Below are positions 16,815 to 24,742 of a stretch of DNA of 64,000 nt, in pieces; the first letter of the stretch is position 1; every line of letters starts with the position of its first letter. A program made the translations under genes and the position numbers. The stretch lies in NCBI RefSeq assembly GCF_030718205.1, contig NZ_JAUZQF010000009.1:124001-188000 (forward strand), given 5' to 3'. Source of the DNA: Nonomuraea turcica (lineage in GTDB: Bacteria > Actinomycetota > Actinomycetes > Streptosporangiales > Streptosporangiaceae). The notes beneath the pieces are model-generated. The model worked only from the letters and a program-made list of their open reading frames with translations, was not told the DNA's origin and did not search any database.

Positions 16815-17681
16815 ATGAGTGCTACAGACAGACTTGCTCAGCTCGAGGCGATCAGGACCCAGATCTCCCAGATCACGGTGAGCGACCTCAGCCTGCGTGT
16901 TCCCGTACCGCCGGGCGACGACGAGATCACCCAGCTCGCCACCACCACGAACCAGACCCTCAGCCAGCTCGACGGTGCGGTGGAGCAGCTACGCCGGTTC
17001 GCCTCCACGACCAGCCACGAGCTTCGCACCCCTATCGCCGGGCTGCGCGCGCAACTGGAGGAGGCGTTGCTCTACCCCGACGACGTCGACGCCCGACAAA
17101 CGCTCCAGACGGCGCTGACCACCGCCGGCCGGCTGGAGGCGATCGTCAATGACCTGCTGCTGCTGGCCCGACTCCCGGCCGCCGACCCGCGTCCCCCGGA
17201 GAAGATCGACCTCGGAGAGCTCGTCACCGCCGAGGTGAGCGAGCAGTCCTCGGCCGCGCCGATCTCCGTGCCGATCACCCTCCACGCACCCGCCGGACTG
17301 AAGATCAGCGGCTCGCGCATGCAGCTGATCCGCGTGCTGGGCAACCTCCTGGCCAACGCGCAGCGGCACGCCGAATCCTCTGTCGAGGTCACTGTCGAGC
17401 CGGCCGACGACGGGGTCGCGGTCGCGGTGACCGACGACGGGCCCGGCATCCCGCCCGCGCACCGCGAACGCGTCTTCGAACGCTTCGTCCGCCTCGACGA
17501 CGGCCGCCGCCGCGATCCCGGCGGAAGCGGGCTCGGCCTGGCCATCTCCCGCGACATCGCGCACGCCCACCACGGCACCCTCACGGTCGAGGACTCGCCA
17601 CGTGGAGCGAGGTTCGTGCTGGGGCTGCCGCTCATCAGCGGATATCCCACAACACCAGCGAAACGAACGGTACGGGCATGA
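16815..17681 (+). CDS. HAMP-HisKA-HATPase histidine kinase lacking its sensor and membrane region
   Basis: The protein has 288 residues. Residues 1-60 are the second half of a HAMP linker (VSDLSLRVPVPPGDDEITQL). HisKA follows with SHELRTP and phospho-accepting His68. HATPase_c contains NLLANAQRHA, DDGPGIP and GGSGLGLAISR. No membrane helix or sensor domain precedes the HAMP, although an AAGGGAAAG ribosome site sits before the ATG. No response regulator is adjacent. It is probably the 3' part of a truncated kinase, possibly still expressed. The last 15 residues run into debris at a sharp junction. Confidence 0.75.
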   Translation: MSATDRLAQLEAIRTQISQITVSDLSLRVPVPPGDDEITQLATTTNQTLSQLDGAVEQLRRFASTTSHELRTPIAGLRAQLEEALLYPDDVDARQTLQTALTTAGRLEAIVNDLLLLARLPAADPRPPEKIDLGELVTAEVSEQSSAAPISVPITLHAPAGLKISGSRMQLIRVLGNLLANAQRHAESSVEVTVEPADDGVAVAVTDDGPGIPPAHRERVFERFVRLDDGRRRDPGGSGLGLAISRDIAHAHHGTLTVEDSPRGARFVLGLPLISGYPTTPAKRTVRA

Positions 17682-17693
17682 TGCCCGGTGAGC

Positions 17694-17940
17694 CAGCACG
17701 GAGAAGCTGAGGGTCAGGCCGTCCGTGATGACGGGCAGCTTGAATTCCACTGGACCGGTGGGCCGCTTCCGCAAGACCACATCGTGACGGAAACCGGTCG
17801 GCAGGGCGGTAATCACCAGGTCGGCGCCTGGCAGACCGGCGGCGCCCTCGTAGACAGCCTTGTTGCCCTCGATCCGCGGCGTTGGCAGCGCGGTGGGCCA
17901 ACTCAAAGCGAAGGACTTGCCGTCCTCGCGGGTCAGCTTC
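17694..17940 (-). pseudogene. Fragment of a large secreted RHS/DNRLRE-type protein
   Basis: On the minus strand about 80 residues read cleanly (KSFALSWPTALPTPRIEGN, then FRHDVVLRKRPTGPVEFKLP). This resembles the N-terminal beta-rich region of very large actinobacterial wall or RHS-like proteins. There is no start and no continuation; the fragment ends exactly where the 180-bp repeat begins. It is debris from a deletion or transposition. Confidence 0.45.
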
Positions 17941-18120
17941 GCCCACAGCCCAAGTACGGCTGGAAGGGGCAGCCGGTGGATATCGAGCAACGCGACCTGC
18001 GGAAACGCCGAAGATCGCATTATCGCGCCGGACTTATCCCACCATGTTCGAGCCGGAACCCTAGCGCACCCCGCCGCGACCAGGGGGCTGTCCCCTTCAC
18101 CGTTACTTGGTCTGCGCCCC
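17941..18120. repeat. 180-bp direct repeat, copy 1
   Basis: This segment recurs at 18938-19119 with one substitution and a short variant region (CTAGCGCACC versus CTCGCGCGCACC). It contains a GGGG-CTG-TCCCC mini-hairpin near its right end. The sequence outside both copies differs, so the boundaries are sharp. It encodes no recognised protein. Confidence 0.85.
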
Positions 18121-18937
18121 ATTTAGGTAGCAGACCGGTCCCAGCAACACCCAAGGACGATCAGATCAGGTCGGCAAGCGGCCAACGCCAGGAGAAATGC
18201 CCCAAAAGTGGCCCATTTCGGGGAAGCCTCCGCCCGCATCCCCGGTTGGGGGACCTTTGAAACTTAAATGAATGCACATAAGCCGGTCCACATCCCGACC
18301 GGCACACCAATGAACTGGGAGATGTCATGTCCATCCAGCACTACCTGCCCATCGCGCTCCGCACGATCGGCTCGGACAGCGATTTGCCGCGCCGGCGAGG
18401 CCCCAGCTCCAGGCGCCGCCGCCGCAGCCGAACTCGACGCTGAACGGTTGTCCCTCGGCACCCTCGCCAGCATGTGGGCGAGGATGCCGAAGCATTTTCC
18501 CCAGCGGGCCCAGGCCCCCGCTGAGCATGGACGATGCACTTGACCACGTGGACTCCGTGGCACGCGCGAGGGCCGGCTGGCCTGTGGCCTGGTGACCGTC
18601 CAGGCTCCCGCTGCGGCCACCGCGGCACGCTAGCGGTTGGCGGCAGGGGGAAGAGCTGTTCGGCGTGCTCCTCCTCCTGGCGCACCTGCTCGGCGTCGAT
18701 CTCCATCCACAGCTGCCGCTCGAGATAGTCGCCGCAGTCAGAGGTGTGGAGCTGGTGGACGGCTACCCCGTCTTCCACCCACATCATGACAACCATGTCA
18801 CCAGTCCTGGGCGGCATAGTCTTGCAGGTCCGGCAGAGACGGTCCAGCTCCCTGTTCCTCGGACTTCGCAGGTTGAGGTCAGGACTTCCGCGTCGGTGGG
18901 ACGTCCGGCGGCGGGGTCCGGTTGGGGTAAGACGTAG
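18121..18937. other. 817 bp between the direct repeats, no secure gene
   Basis: No complete gene is recognisable. On the minus strand, about 18,700-18,870 reads a protein-like segment with CRTCKTMPP and MVVMMWVEDGVAVHQLHTSDC, which has a possible Cys-x2-Cys site, and then an acidic QVRQEEEHAEQLFP stretch. It may be a remnant of a small zinc-binding protein. It could equally be a chance open frame. Confidence 0.3.
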
Positions 18938-19119
18938 GCCCACAGCCCAAGTACGGCTGGAAGGGGCAGCCGGTGGATATCGAGCAACGCGACCTGCGAA
19001 AACGCCGAAGATCGCATTATCGCGCCGGACTTATCCCACCATGTTCGAGCCGGAACCCTCGCGCGCACCCCGCCGCGACCAGGGGGCTGTCCCCTTCACC
19101 GTTACTTGGTCTGCGCCCC
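18938..19119. repeat. 180-bp direct repeat, copy 2
   Basis: This is the second copy of the repeat at 17941-18120, in the same orientation and offset by 997 bp. The high identity implies recent duplication or an insertion-sequence-like unit. Confidence 0.85.
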
Positions 19120-19455
19120 TAGAAGTTCCGGGCCGTTTCGGCCCGAAGCAAGAGGGCTTACCTGCACTAACGCAACGCGTGCACCTGGTAGCAGCAGTCT
19201 TACCGACCCGTCTGCCACAGGTCCAGCACGCGGCCCGCGCGGTGGTGGGTCGGTTGGTCACCATACGGGCTGCCCGTGGGCACGTCCCGGACCAGCCGCA
19301 CGGACACGGCCCGGCCGCGTGGTCGTCGCCGACCGCGTAGCGGTGATCGGCGGTGGCCTCGACACCGATGGTGAAGCATGACCTGATGCTCAGTGTTGGT
19401 TGATGTTTCGAATCCTACACTGGGCGATATAAACGACGTATTAGGGGAGGATTCC
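19120..19455. other. Spacer with a cysteine-rich minus-strand open frame
   Basis: On the minus strand from about 19,370 down to 19,031 an open frame reads a cysteine-rich sequence (CPCGWSGTCP, CWTCGRR, RCTRC), arranged like zinc ribbons. No good start or ribosome site is visible and its end runs into the direct repeat. It is listed as unassigned rather than as a gene. Confidence 0.25.
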
Positions 19456-20019
19456 ATGGAAATGCACCGCATCGGAAACATAGTACGTAGTGTGGGGATT
19501 TCGACCGTTCGGTATGGACTTGCGATCAACCTTCTGGAGATTGGGCGAATAAAATTTGAAGACTACGAGGTAGAGAATATTCGTCCCCTCGTAACCTCAA
19601 GCCCCCCACTCTCGTGGCTTATCGCCAGATTGGGGGAGAAGAAGGTCGCTAGGTTGATCGGCGTCACTGAAATCGTTCTGGGCGCGCTGATCGGAGCAAA
19701 ACCGATTGCGCCGAGGGCGTCAGCCCTCGGCAGCCTCGCCGCCGTCGGCGTGTTCGCCACCACCCTCAGCTTCCTGGCTACGACGCCCGAGGCGTGGCAA
19801 GAGACCCGCGGGGAACCGAAGCTGTCCCTCGCGGGGCAGTTCCTGGTGAAGGACGTCGTGCTCCTCGGAGCCTCCTTGCTGACGGCCGCGGACGCCCTGC
19901 AAGCCGCCGGTGGCGCGGACCGTAGGACGGACCCAGCCGTGAGGGATGTGCCGGTCATGCCGCCCGGCGTCCTCACGCCCCAGAATTCTCGGAGCGGCTT
20001 CGAACACGGTGACCTGTGA
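19456..20019 (+). CDS. DUF417 (RclC/YkgB-like) inner membrane protein
   Basis: This 187-residue integral membrane protein has the DUF417 features: YGLAINLLEIGRIKFEDYEV near the N-terminus, then VTSSPPLSWL, and hydrophobic helices ending in FLVKDVVLLGASLL. In E. coli the homologue RclC belongs to the reactive-chlorine-response operon with the flavoprotein RclA. The ATG at 19456 has GGGGAGG 6-10 nt upstream. The first third has far lower GC than surrounding DNA, a sign of different origin. The last 30 residues, after LQAAGG, run into an antisense RclA-like remnant and are probably not native. Confidence 0.8.
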   Translation: MEMHRIGNIVRSVGISTVRYGLAINLLEIGRIKFEDYEVENIRPLVTSSPPLSWLIARLGEKKVARLIGVTEIVLGALIGAKPIAPRASALGSLAAVGVFATTLSFLATTPEAWQETRGEPKLSLAGQFLVKDVVLLGASLLTAADALQAAGGADRRTDPAVRDVPVMPPGVLTPQNSRSGFEHGDL

Positions 20020-20200
20020 ACCGAACCCGCGGTCGATTGAGGCGAACTCGATGCCCTGGTATCCGCTGCCCACGATCGTAAGCCGTCCGGGCAGGGTCGT
20101 GCCGCTGGGCCGGTCGGTCGGAAACAAGGCGTCGGGATTGACGACATCGCCAGGATCCAGTGCGGACAGTTCGACCAGTTCTTGATGCCAATGGCAGCCG
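19965..20200 (-). pseudogene. Remnant of an RclA-like pyridine nucleotide-disulfide oxidoreductase
   Basis: About 70 residues of the NAD-binding segment of a flavoprotein disulfide reductase are readable: LTIVGSGYQGIEFASID with the GxGxxG fingerprint, then VTVFEAAPRILGREDA. No catalytic domain or start remains. Its family (RclA/mercuric reductase type) matches the partner expected for the adjacent DUF417 gene, but it lies on the opposite strand and overlaps that gene's 3' end. Confidence 0.65.
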
Positions 20201-20209
20201 GGAGCACTG

Positions 20210-22084
20210 ATGAGCAGCACACCCATCGCCGACCTCGCGTTGGTGTCCGATCGCCATTCCGCCGGCCTGATCAGCCGGGACGGGTCGGCCGAGTGGCTGT
20301 GCTTCCCTCGGTTCGACCGGCCGTCCGTCTTCGCCAGCCTGCTGGACGACGAGGCCGGGCACTGGGCGATCCGCCCGGCCGTCCCGTATGAGACGACGCG
20401 CCGCTACCTACCGCAGACGATGGTGCTGGAGACCACCTTCCGCACCGGGAGCGGCACGGTCGTTCTCACCGACGCCCTGCTCACCGGCCCGGACGACGGC
20501 GGCCACCGGCTTGGCGTCGGTGTGCCGCACCTGCTCGCCCGACGGGTGTCCGGCGTCGGCGGCGAGGTGCCGATGGAGATGGAGTACCGGCCCCGGCCGG
20601 AGTACGGCCTGATCTACCCGATCCTGTCCGTCGTCGACGGCGGCGTGACCGCCCGCGGCGGTGCCGAGTGGCTCGTGCTGACCACGCCGGTCCCCCTCGG
20701 CATCGGCGACTGCAGCGGATACGGCGTGTTCACGGTGCGAGAGGGCGAGACACGGCACTTCGGGATGCACCACTCGACGCTGCAGGAGACTCCCTCGCGG
20801 GTGTGGGACCAGGCGGAACTGGCGGCCCGGCTGGACGACACGATCGTCGCCTGGCAGTCGTGGTCCAGCCTCCACCAGGCCTACGACGGCCCGTGGCGCG
20901 ACCTGGTGCACCACAGCGGGCGGGTGCTGCAGGCACTGTCCTTCCAGCCCAGCGGCGCGATCGTCGCGGCCGCCACGACGTCGCTGCCCGAATGGGCCGG
21001 CGGCGAGCGCAACTGGGACTACCGGTACACGTGGGTACGGGACGCGTCACTGACCATGGGCGCCCTGTGGGTCGCGGCCTGCCCCGACGAGGCGGGCGAC
21101 TTCTTCGCCTTCCTCACCACCGCCGCCCCATCCCTGGGCAAGGACCGCGCGCTGCAGATCATGTTCAGCGTCCGCGGCGAGCACGACCTGAGCGAGCGCA
21201 CTCTGCCGCACCTGCGCGGCTGGCGCGGCAGCCGACCGGTACGCGTCGGAAACGACGCGTGGAACCAGCGGCAGATCGACGTGTACGGCGAGCTACTCGA
21301 TGCGGCCATGCGCCTCGAACACCAGATCGGCGACATCGACGACGACGTCCGGCGCTTCCTCGTCGCCTGCGCCGACACCGCGGCCGAGCGCTGGATGGAA
21401 AAGGACCAGGGCATCTGGGAGATACGCGGGGAGCCGCGGCACTTCCTGTACTCCAAGCTCATGTGCTGGGTGGCGCTGGACCGCGGCATCGCCCTCGCCG
21501 GCCTCCTACGGGCGCAGGAGCGTGTCGAGTCCTGGCGGCGGACCCGCGCCGAGATCCGCGAAACCCTGCTGCGCGAGGGCTGGAACGATCGGGTGGGGGC
21601 GTTCACGCAGGCCTTCGGCTCCGACGAGCTGGACGCCAGCGCCCTCATGGTGCCGATCGTCGGCTTCCTTCCCGCGGGTGACCCGCGAGTGCTTTCCACG
21701 ATCGACGCCGTCACGGACCGGCTCACCGACGACCAGGGCCTGGTCTACCGCTACCGCACCGCGGACGGCATCGACGGCCTCGCTGGCGAGGAGGGCACCT
21801 TCCTGCTGTGCTCGTTCTGGCTGGCGCAGGCGCTCGCCATGTCCGGGCAGGTCGGCCGGGCCAGGGAGGCATTCGAGCGAGCCGCCGCGTACACCAACGA
21901 CGTGGGCCTGCTGTCGGAGGAGGCCGACCCCAGGAGCGGCGAGCTGCTCGGCAACTTCCCGCAGGCGTTCAGCCACATCGGGCTCATCAACGCCGCCTGG
22001 GCCATCGACGAGGCCGAACGGACCGCGCGGGCCGGCGGGGCGGCCGGCGCGGGCCGGGGAAACGGCAATGGTCGGATGGCGTGA
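20210..22084 (+). CDS. Glycoside hydrolase family 15 protein (glucoamylase/trehalase-like)
   Basis: This 624-residue enzyme is the usual length for actinobacterial cytosolic GH15. The N-terminal beta domain begins LALVSDRHSAGLISRDGSAE. The alpha/alpha-barrel contains NWDYRYTWVRDAS, the acid region KDQGIWEIRGEPRHF, and the base region LLSEEADPRSGELLGNFPQA. Close family members hydrolyse trehalose or alpha-1,4/1,6 glucans to glucose. There is no signal peptide, so an intracellular role, such as trehalose turnover, is likely. Its stop overlaps the aquaporin gene by 17 bp, indicating one operon. Confidence 0.9.
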   Translation: MSSTPIADLALVSDRHSAGLISRDGSAEWLCFPRFDRPSVFASLLDDEAGHWAIRPAVPYETTRRYLPQTMVLETTFRTGSGTVVLTDALLTGPDDGGHRLGVGVPHLLARRVSGVGGEVPMEMEYRPRPEYGLIYPILSVVDGGVTARGGAEWLVLTTPVPLGIGDCSGYGVFTVREGETRHFGMHHSTLQETPSRVWDQAELAARLDDTIVAWQSWSSLHQAYDGPWRDLVHHSGRVLQALSFQPSGAIVAAATTSLPEWAGGERNWDYRYTWVRDASLTMGALWVAACPDEAGDFFAFLTTAAPSLGKDRALQIMFSVRGEHDLSERTLPHLRGWRGSRPVRVGNDAWNQRQIDVYGELLDAAMRLEHQIGDIDDDVRRFLVACADTAAERWMEKDQGIWEIRGEPRHFLYSKLMCWVALDRGIALAGLLRAQERVESWRRTRAEIRETLLREGWNDRVGAFTQAFGSDELDASALMVPIVGFLPAGDPRVLSTIDAVTDRLTDDQGLVYRYRTADGIDGLAGEEGTFLLCSFWLAQALAMSGQVGRAREAFERAAAYTNDVGLLSEEADPRSGELLGNFPQAFSHIGLINAAWAIDEAERTARAGGAAGAGRGNGNGRMA

Positions 22085-22943
22085 GGTCACCGCCGAGTTC
22101 GCCGGCACGGCGCTCCTGCTACTGCTCGTCGTCAGCGCGACCGTCGCAGGCTTCGCACCCGGCTCGCCGCTCGTCGATACGGTGCCGAACGAGGACCTGC
22201 GGAGGCTCCTGACGGGCGTCCTGACCTCTACTGCGGCGGCGGGGATTATCTACTCGCCACTTGGCCGGATCAGCGGCGGCCATCTGAACCCCTCGGTCAC
22301 GACCGCGTTCTGGGTGCTGGGCAAGATGACGTCCGGTTCGGCGCTGAAGTACGCCGCAGCGCAGGTGGCGGGCGCGAGCACCGGCGCGCTGGCGGCGCTT
22401 CTGGTGTGGGACGGTGCGGCGGCCAGCGTGCGGGTCGGCGCGACTGTACCCGGGCTCGGCGGCGCGGCCACCGCGCTGGTCGCCGAGGCCGTGATGACGT
22501 TCCTGCTCCTCACGCTGATCCTCACCTTCGTCGACAGCCCGCGCCTGATGCCGTACACCGCGGCCGCCGCGTCATCGCTCGTGGCCGTACTGGTGTTCAC
22601 CGAGGCGCCGGTGTCTGGCACCAGCCTGAACCCCGCCCGCAGCATCGGCCCCGCGCTGGTCGGCGGCACCTGGACGGGACTGTGGGTATACCTCGTGGCA
22701 CCGACACTCGGCGCGCTCACCGCGGCGCTGCTGCACCGGCGCCTGTGGGGGACCGTGGCCTGCGCGAAGCTCATGCACGACCAGGCCTACCCATGCCGCT
22801 TCCTGAACTGCGCCTACACCTCACCCGAGGACCGCATCCAGCGGCCCGTCCGCACCCGCTCCGCAGCTCTGTCGCCCATCGGTTTCGGCCGGTGGCGACC
22901 GGGCGCCCGTCACCATCGCTCACGGAGGGAGCACCGAAGATGA
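22068..22943 (+). CDS. MIP family channel (aquaporin/glycerol facilitator)
   Basis: This 291-residue protein has six hydrophobic helices and the paired half-helix motifs: GGHLNPSVT (NPS instead of NPA) and SLNPARS (canonical NPA). The first residues MVGWREVTAEFAGTALLLLL are typical. A 55-residue C-terminal tail contains ACAKLMHDQAYPCRFLNC, rich in cysteine and histidine. GGGGAAA precedes the ATG inside the GH15 gene. It should conduct water or small polyols. Translational overlap with a trehalase-like enzyme suggests an osmotic function. Confidence 0.88.
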   Translation: MVGWREVTAEFAGTALLLLLVVSATVAGFAPGSPLVDTVPNEDLRRLLTGVLTSTAAAGIIYSPLGRISGGHLNPSVTTAFWVLGKMTSGSALKYAAAQVAGASTGALAALLVWDGAAASVRVGATVPGLGGAATALVAEAVMTFLLLTLILTFVDSPRLMPYTAAAASSLVAVLVFTEAPVSGTSLNPARSIGPALVGGTWTGLWVYLVAPTLGALTAALLHRRLWGTVACAKLMHDQAYPCRFLNCAYTSPEDRIQRPVRTRSAALSPIGFGRWRPGARHHRSRREHRR

Positions 22944-23069
22944 AGGCGATCGCCGTATATCCCCGGAAGGAATCGGCGGCCTGGCCACCCACCTGGCGGC
23001 ACTGCGCATCACCGACGGTGATATATCACCTGTTAGCCGTCACGCCTCATAGGCCAGTAGCGTCCGATC
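22940..23069 (+). other. Short remnant, possibly the start of a glucose dehydrogenase
   Basis: An ATG overlapping the aquaporin stop begins MKAIAVYPRKES, which resembles the N-terminus of medium-chain glucose dehydrogenases. The frame loses similarity after about 12 residues. Another frame reads GIGGLATHLAALRITDGD. A carbohydrate dehydrogenase would suit the GH15 context, but the evidence is thin. Confidence 0.25.
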
Positions 23070-23390
23070 ATGACTTCTGTCCTCCCCGAGCCCCGCAGCC
23101 TGGTCCTTCTGGGATCGACTGGATCCATCGGCACCCAGGCGATCGATGTGATCGAGCGCAACCGCGCCCGCTTGCATCAAGGCGATCTCGGCCCGGGGGC
23201 GGCAACCTGGAGACGCTCGCCCGGCAGGCTCTGGACCTGCAGGTGGACTACGTCGGGATCGCGACTGATCGCGCGACGGCGTTCGAGGAGGCGTTCCGGA
23301 CGCAGGCCAGGCTTCAGGGGGTGACGAGTGTCCGTCTGCCGGAGGTGGTGTGCGGTCCACGAGCTTCCGCCGAACTCGTCGCGTTCCCCT
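23070..23390 (+). pseudogene. dxr: dxr remnant (1-deoxy-D-xylulose 5-phosphate reductoisomerase)
   Basis: The start reads a DXR N-terminus: SLVLLGSTGSIGTQAIDVIE, with the NADPH-binding GSTGSIG. After NRARL the frame breaks. The adjacent frame continues with GGGNLETLARQALDLQVDY and GIATDRATAFEEAF, as expected for the next part of DXR, up to VVCGPRASAELVAF. About 20 residues are missing at the break and the remaining 70% of the enzyme is absent. It cannot be functional. A complete copy must exist elsewhere if the organism uses the MEP pathway. Confidence 0.8.
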
Positions 23391-23453
23391 GTGACGCGGC
23401 GGCGAGGAAGTGCCCGGCGGCTATCAGCAGCGGGTATCGCCGCAGCACACGCT

Positions 23454-23471
23454 GGAAACCGATCGGTTTTC
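23454..23471. promoter_or_regulatory. Single AAACCGATCGGTTT operator before the TetR gene
   Basis: The perfect 14-bp palindrome AAACCGATCGGTTT lies at 23456-23469, 32 bp upstream of the TetR start at 23502. The same palindrome occurs as pairs at 24681-24718, 48735-48772 and 49277-49314. Autoregulation by this TetR is inferred. Confidence 0.75.
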
Positions 23472-23501
23472 ATTTCGCAGGAATGGGGTTAACCTCGCAG
23501 T

Positions 23502-24071
23502 ATGACCACCGAAGTGAGGCTAAGTCCCCGAGAGCGACTGCTGGAGGCGGCGGCCACGCTCACCTACCGAAACGGTGTCGGCATCGGCATCGAGGCGCTG
23601 TGCAAGGCGGCGGGGGTGTCCAAGCGCTCCATGTACCAGCTGTTCGAGAGCAAGGACGAACTGCTGGCAGCGAGCCTGGAGGAGCGCTCGTCTGCCTTCG
23701 TGAAGAAGCTCCTGCCTGAGGCGGACGATGGCCGTTCACCCCGCGAGCGGATCCTGCACGTCTTCGAGCAGGTGGAGGTGCAGGCGGGTGCGCCCGAGTT
23801 CCGAGGCTGCCAGTACCTCGCTGTGCAGATCGAGCTCAAGGACCAGAGCCACCCTGCGAGCCAGGTGGCGCACCGGGTCAAGGGGAACCTGATGGCCTTT
23901 TTCCGTGCCGAGGCCGAGCACGGTGGGGCGAGCGACCCGGACCTGCTGGCCCGCCAGCTCAGCGTGGTCTTCGACGGCGCCAGCGCCCGTGCTGGGATCG
24001 GAGCCGACACCCTGACAGGGCTCATCGCGCCCACCGTGGTCACCCTTCTCGATGCGGCAGGCGTGCACTGA
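23502..24071 (+). CDS. TetR family regulator, probable master of the AAACCGATCGGTTT regulon
   Basis: The protein has 189 residues. The N-terminal helix-turn-helix is VGIGIEALCKAAGVSKRSMY with QLFESKDELLAASL after it. The C-terminal domain contains FRGCQYLAVQIELKDQSHPA, typical of the group that represses oxidoreductase genes and senses electrophilic or hydrophobic compounds. Its promoter holds one copy of the palindrome found in pairs at three SDR promoters, which makes it the best candidate for their repressor. The ligand is unknown. Confidence 0.88.
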   Translation: MTTEVRLSPRERLLEAAATLTYRNGVGIGIEALCKAAGVSKRSMYQLFESKDELLAASLEERSSAFVKKLLPEADDGRSPRERILHVFEQVEVQAGAPEFRGCQYLAVQIELKDQSHPASQVAHRVKGNLMAFFRAEAEHGGASDPDLLARQLSVVFDGASARAGIGADTLTGLIAPTVVTLLDAAGVH

Positions 24072-24130
24072 CGCATCACCTTTCCGGGTCGGGCAGCAGG
24101 GCCAGAGCCCGGAGGTCGCGCGATGTATCA

Positions 24131-24390
24131 ATGAAGCGCACTGCTGAAGAGGCGGCGGCCACCCGTGCCCGGGTGTTGGAGGCCGCCATCCTGGTGTTCG
24201 CCGGCACGGGCGGGAAGAGGCCACCTACGAGGCCATCGGCGCCCGCGCGAGGGTCACGCGCGGCGCCGTCCACCACCACTTCCGGGACAAGACCCGACTG
24301 CTGGAGGAGGCGATCTCCGCCGGGTGGCGCCGCCACGCCGCACCTGCCCTGAGCGAACTGAACTGCGAGGACCGGCCTCCCGCCGCCTGA
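24131..24390 (+). pseudogene. Frameshifted TetR gene
   Basis: The ATG at 24131 begins a TetR helix (KRTAEEAAATRARVLEAAIL). Near 24,212 the frame shifts and the recognition helix continues in another frame as ARVTRGAVHHHFRDKTRLLE, ending soon after in a stop. The 277 bp that follow (to 24,667) read VLSAVMAFLRGVTATAATA in a third frame and may be its C-terminal domain. It is not functional as read. Confidence 0.65.
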
Positions 24391-24669
24391 ACGGCGAAGG
24401 CGCAGGCCGAATCCCCGGGCTTCAGTACGGACGGGGTTGCGGCCGGCAGACGTCCTGTCCGCCGTGATGGCCTTCCTGCGCGGCGTCACCGCCACCGCCG
24501 CCACCGCCCCTCAGGACCTGCCCGCGCCTGAAGCCTCCGAGAGCATCGCCCGTGCCATCGTGGCGTGGGTGGATGCGTCTGGCCCCGGCGACGCTCGCAC
24601 CCTGACCCCTCTGCTGGCGGGGCAACGTGAACGAAGGGTGACGCGCCTGGATCTGTTTCCTGTTTGAGC

Positions 24670-24718
24670 TTGCACCGGGGAAACCGGTCGGTTTACAGTG
24701 AGGGAAACCGATCGGTTT
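24670..24718 (+). promoter_or_regulatory. Promoter with paired operators, 24 bp apart
   Basis: Operator 1 (AAACCGGTCGGTTT, 24681-24694) lies within the spacer of a promoter reading TTGCAC (24670-24675), 18 bp, TACAGT (24694-24699). Operator 2 (AAACCGATCGGTTT, 24705-24718) covers the predicted transcription start. The SDR start codon follows at 24743. The same layout recurs at 48.7 and 49.3 kb. Confidence 0.75.
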
Positions 24719-24742
24719 TCTCACTGAGCTAGGGAGTCCAGG

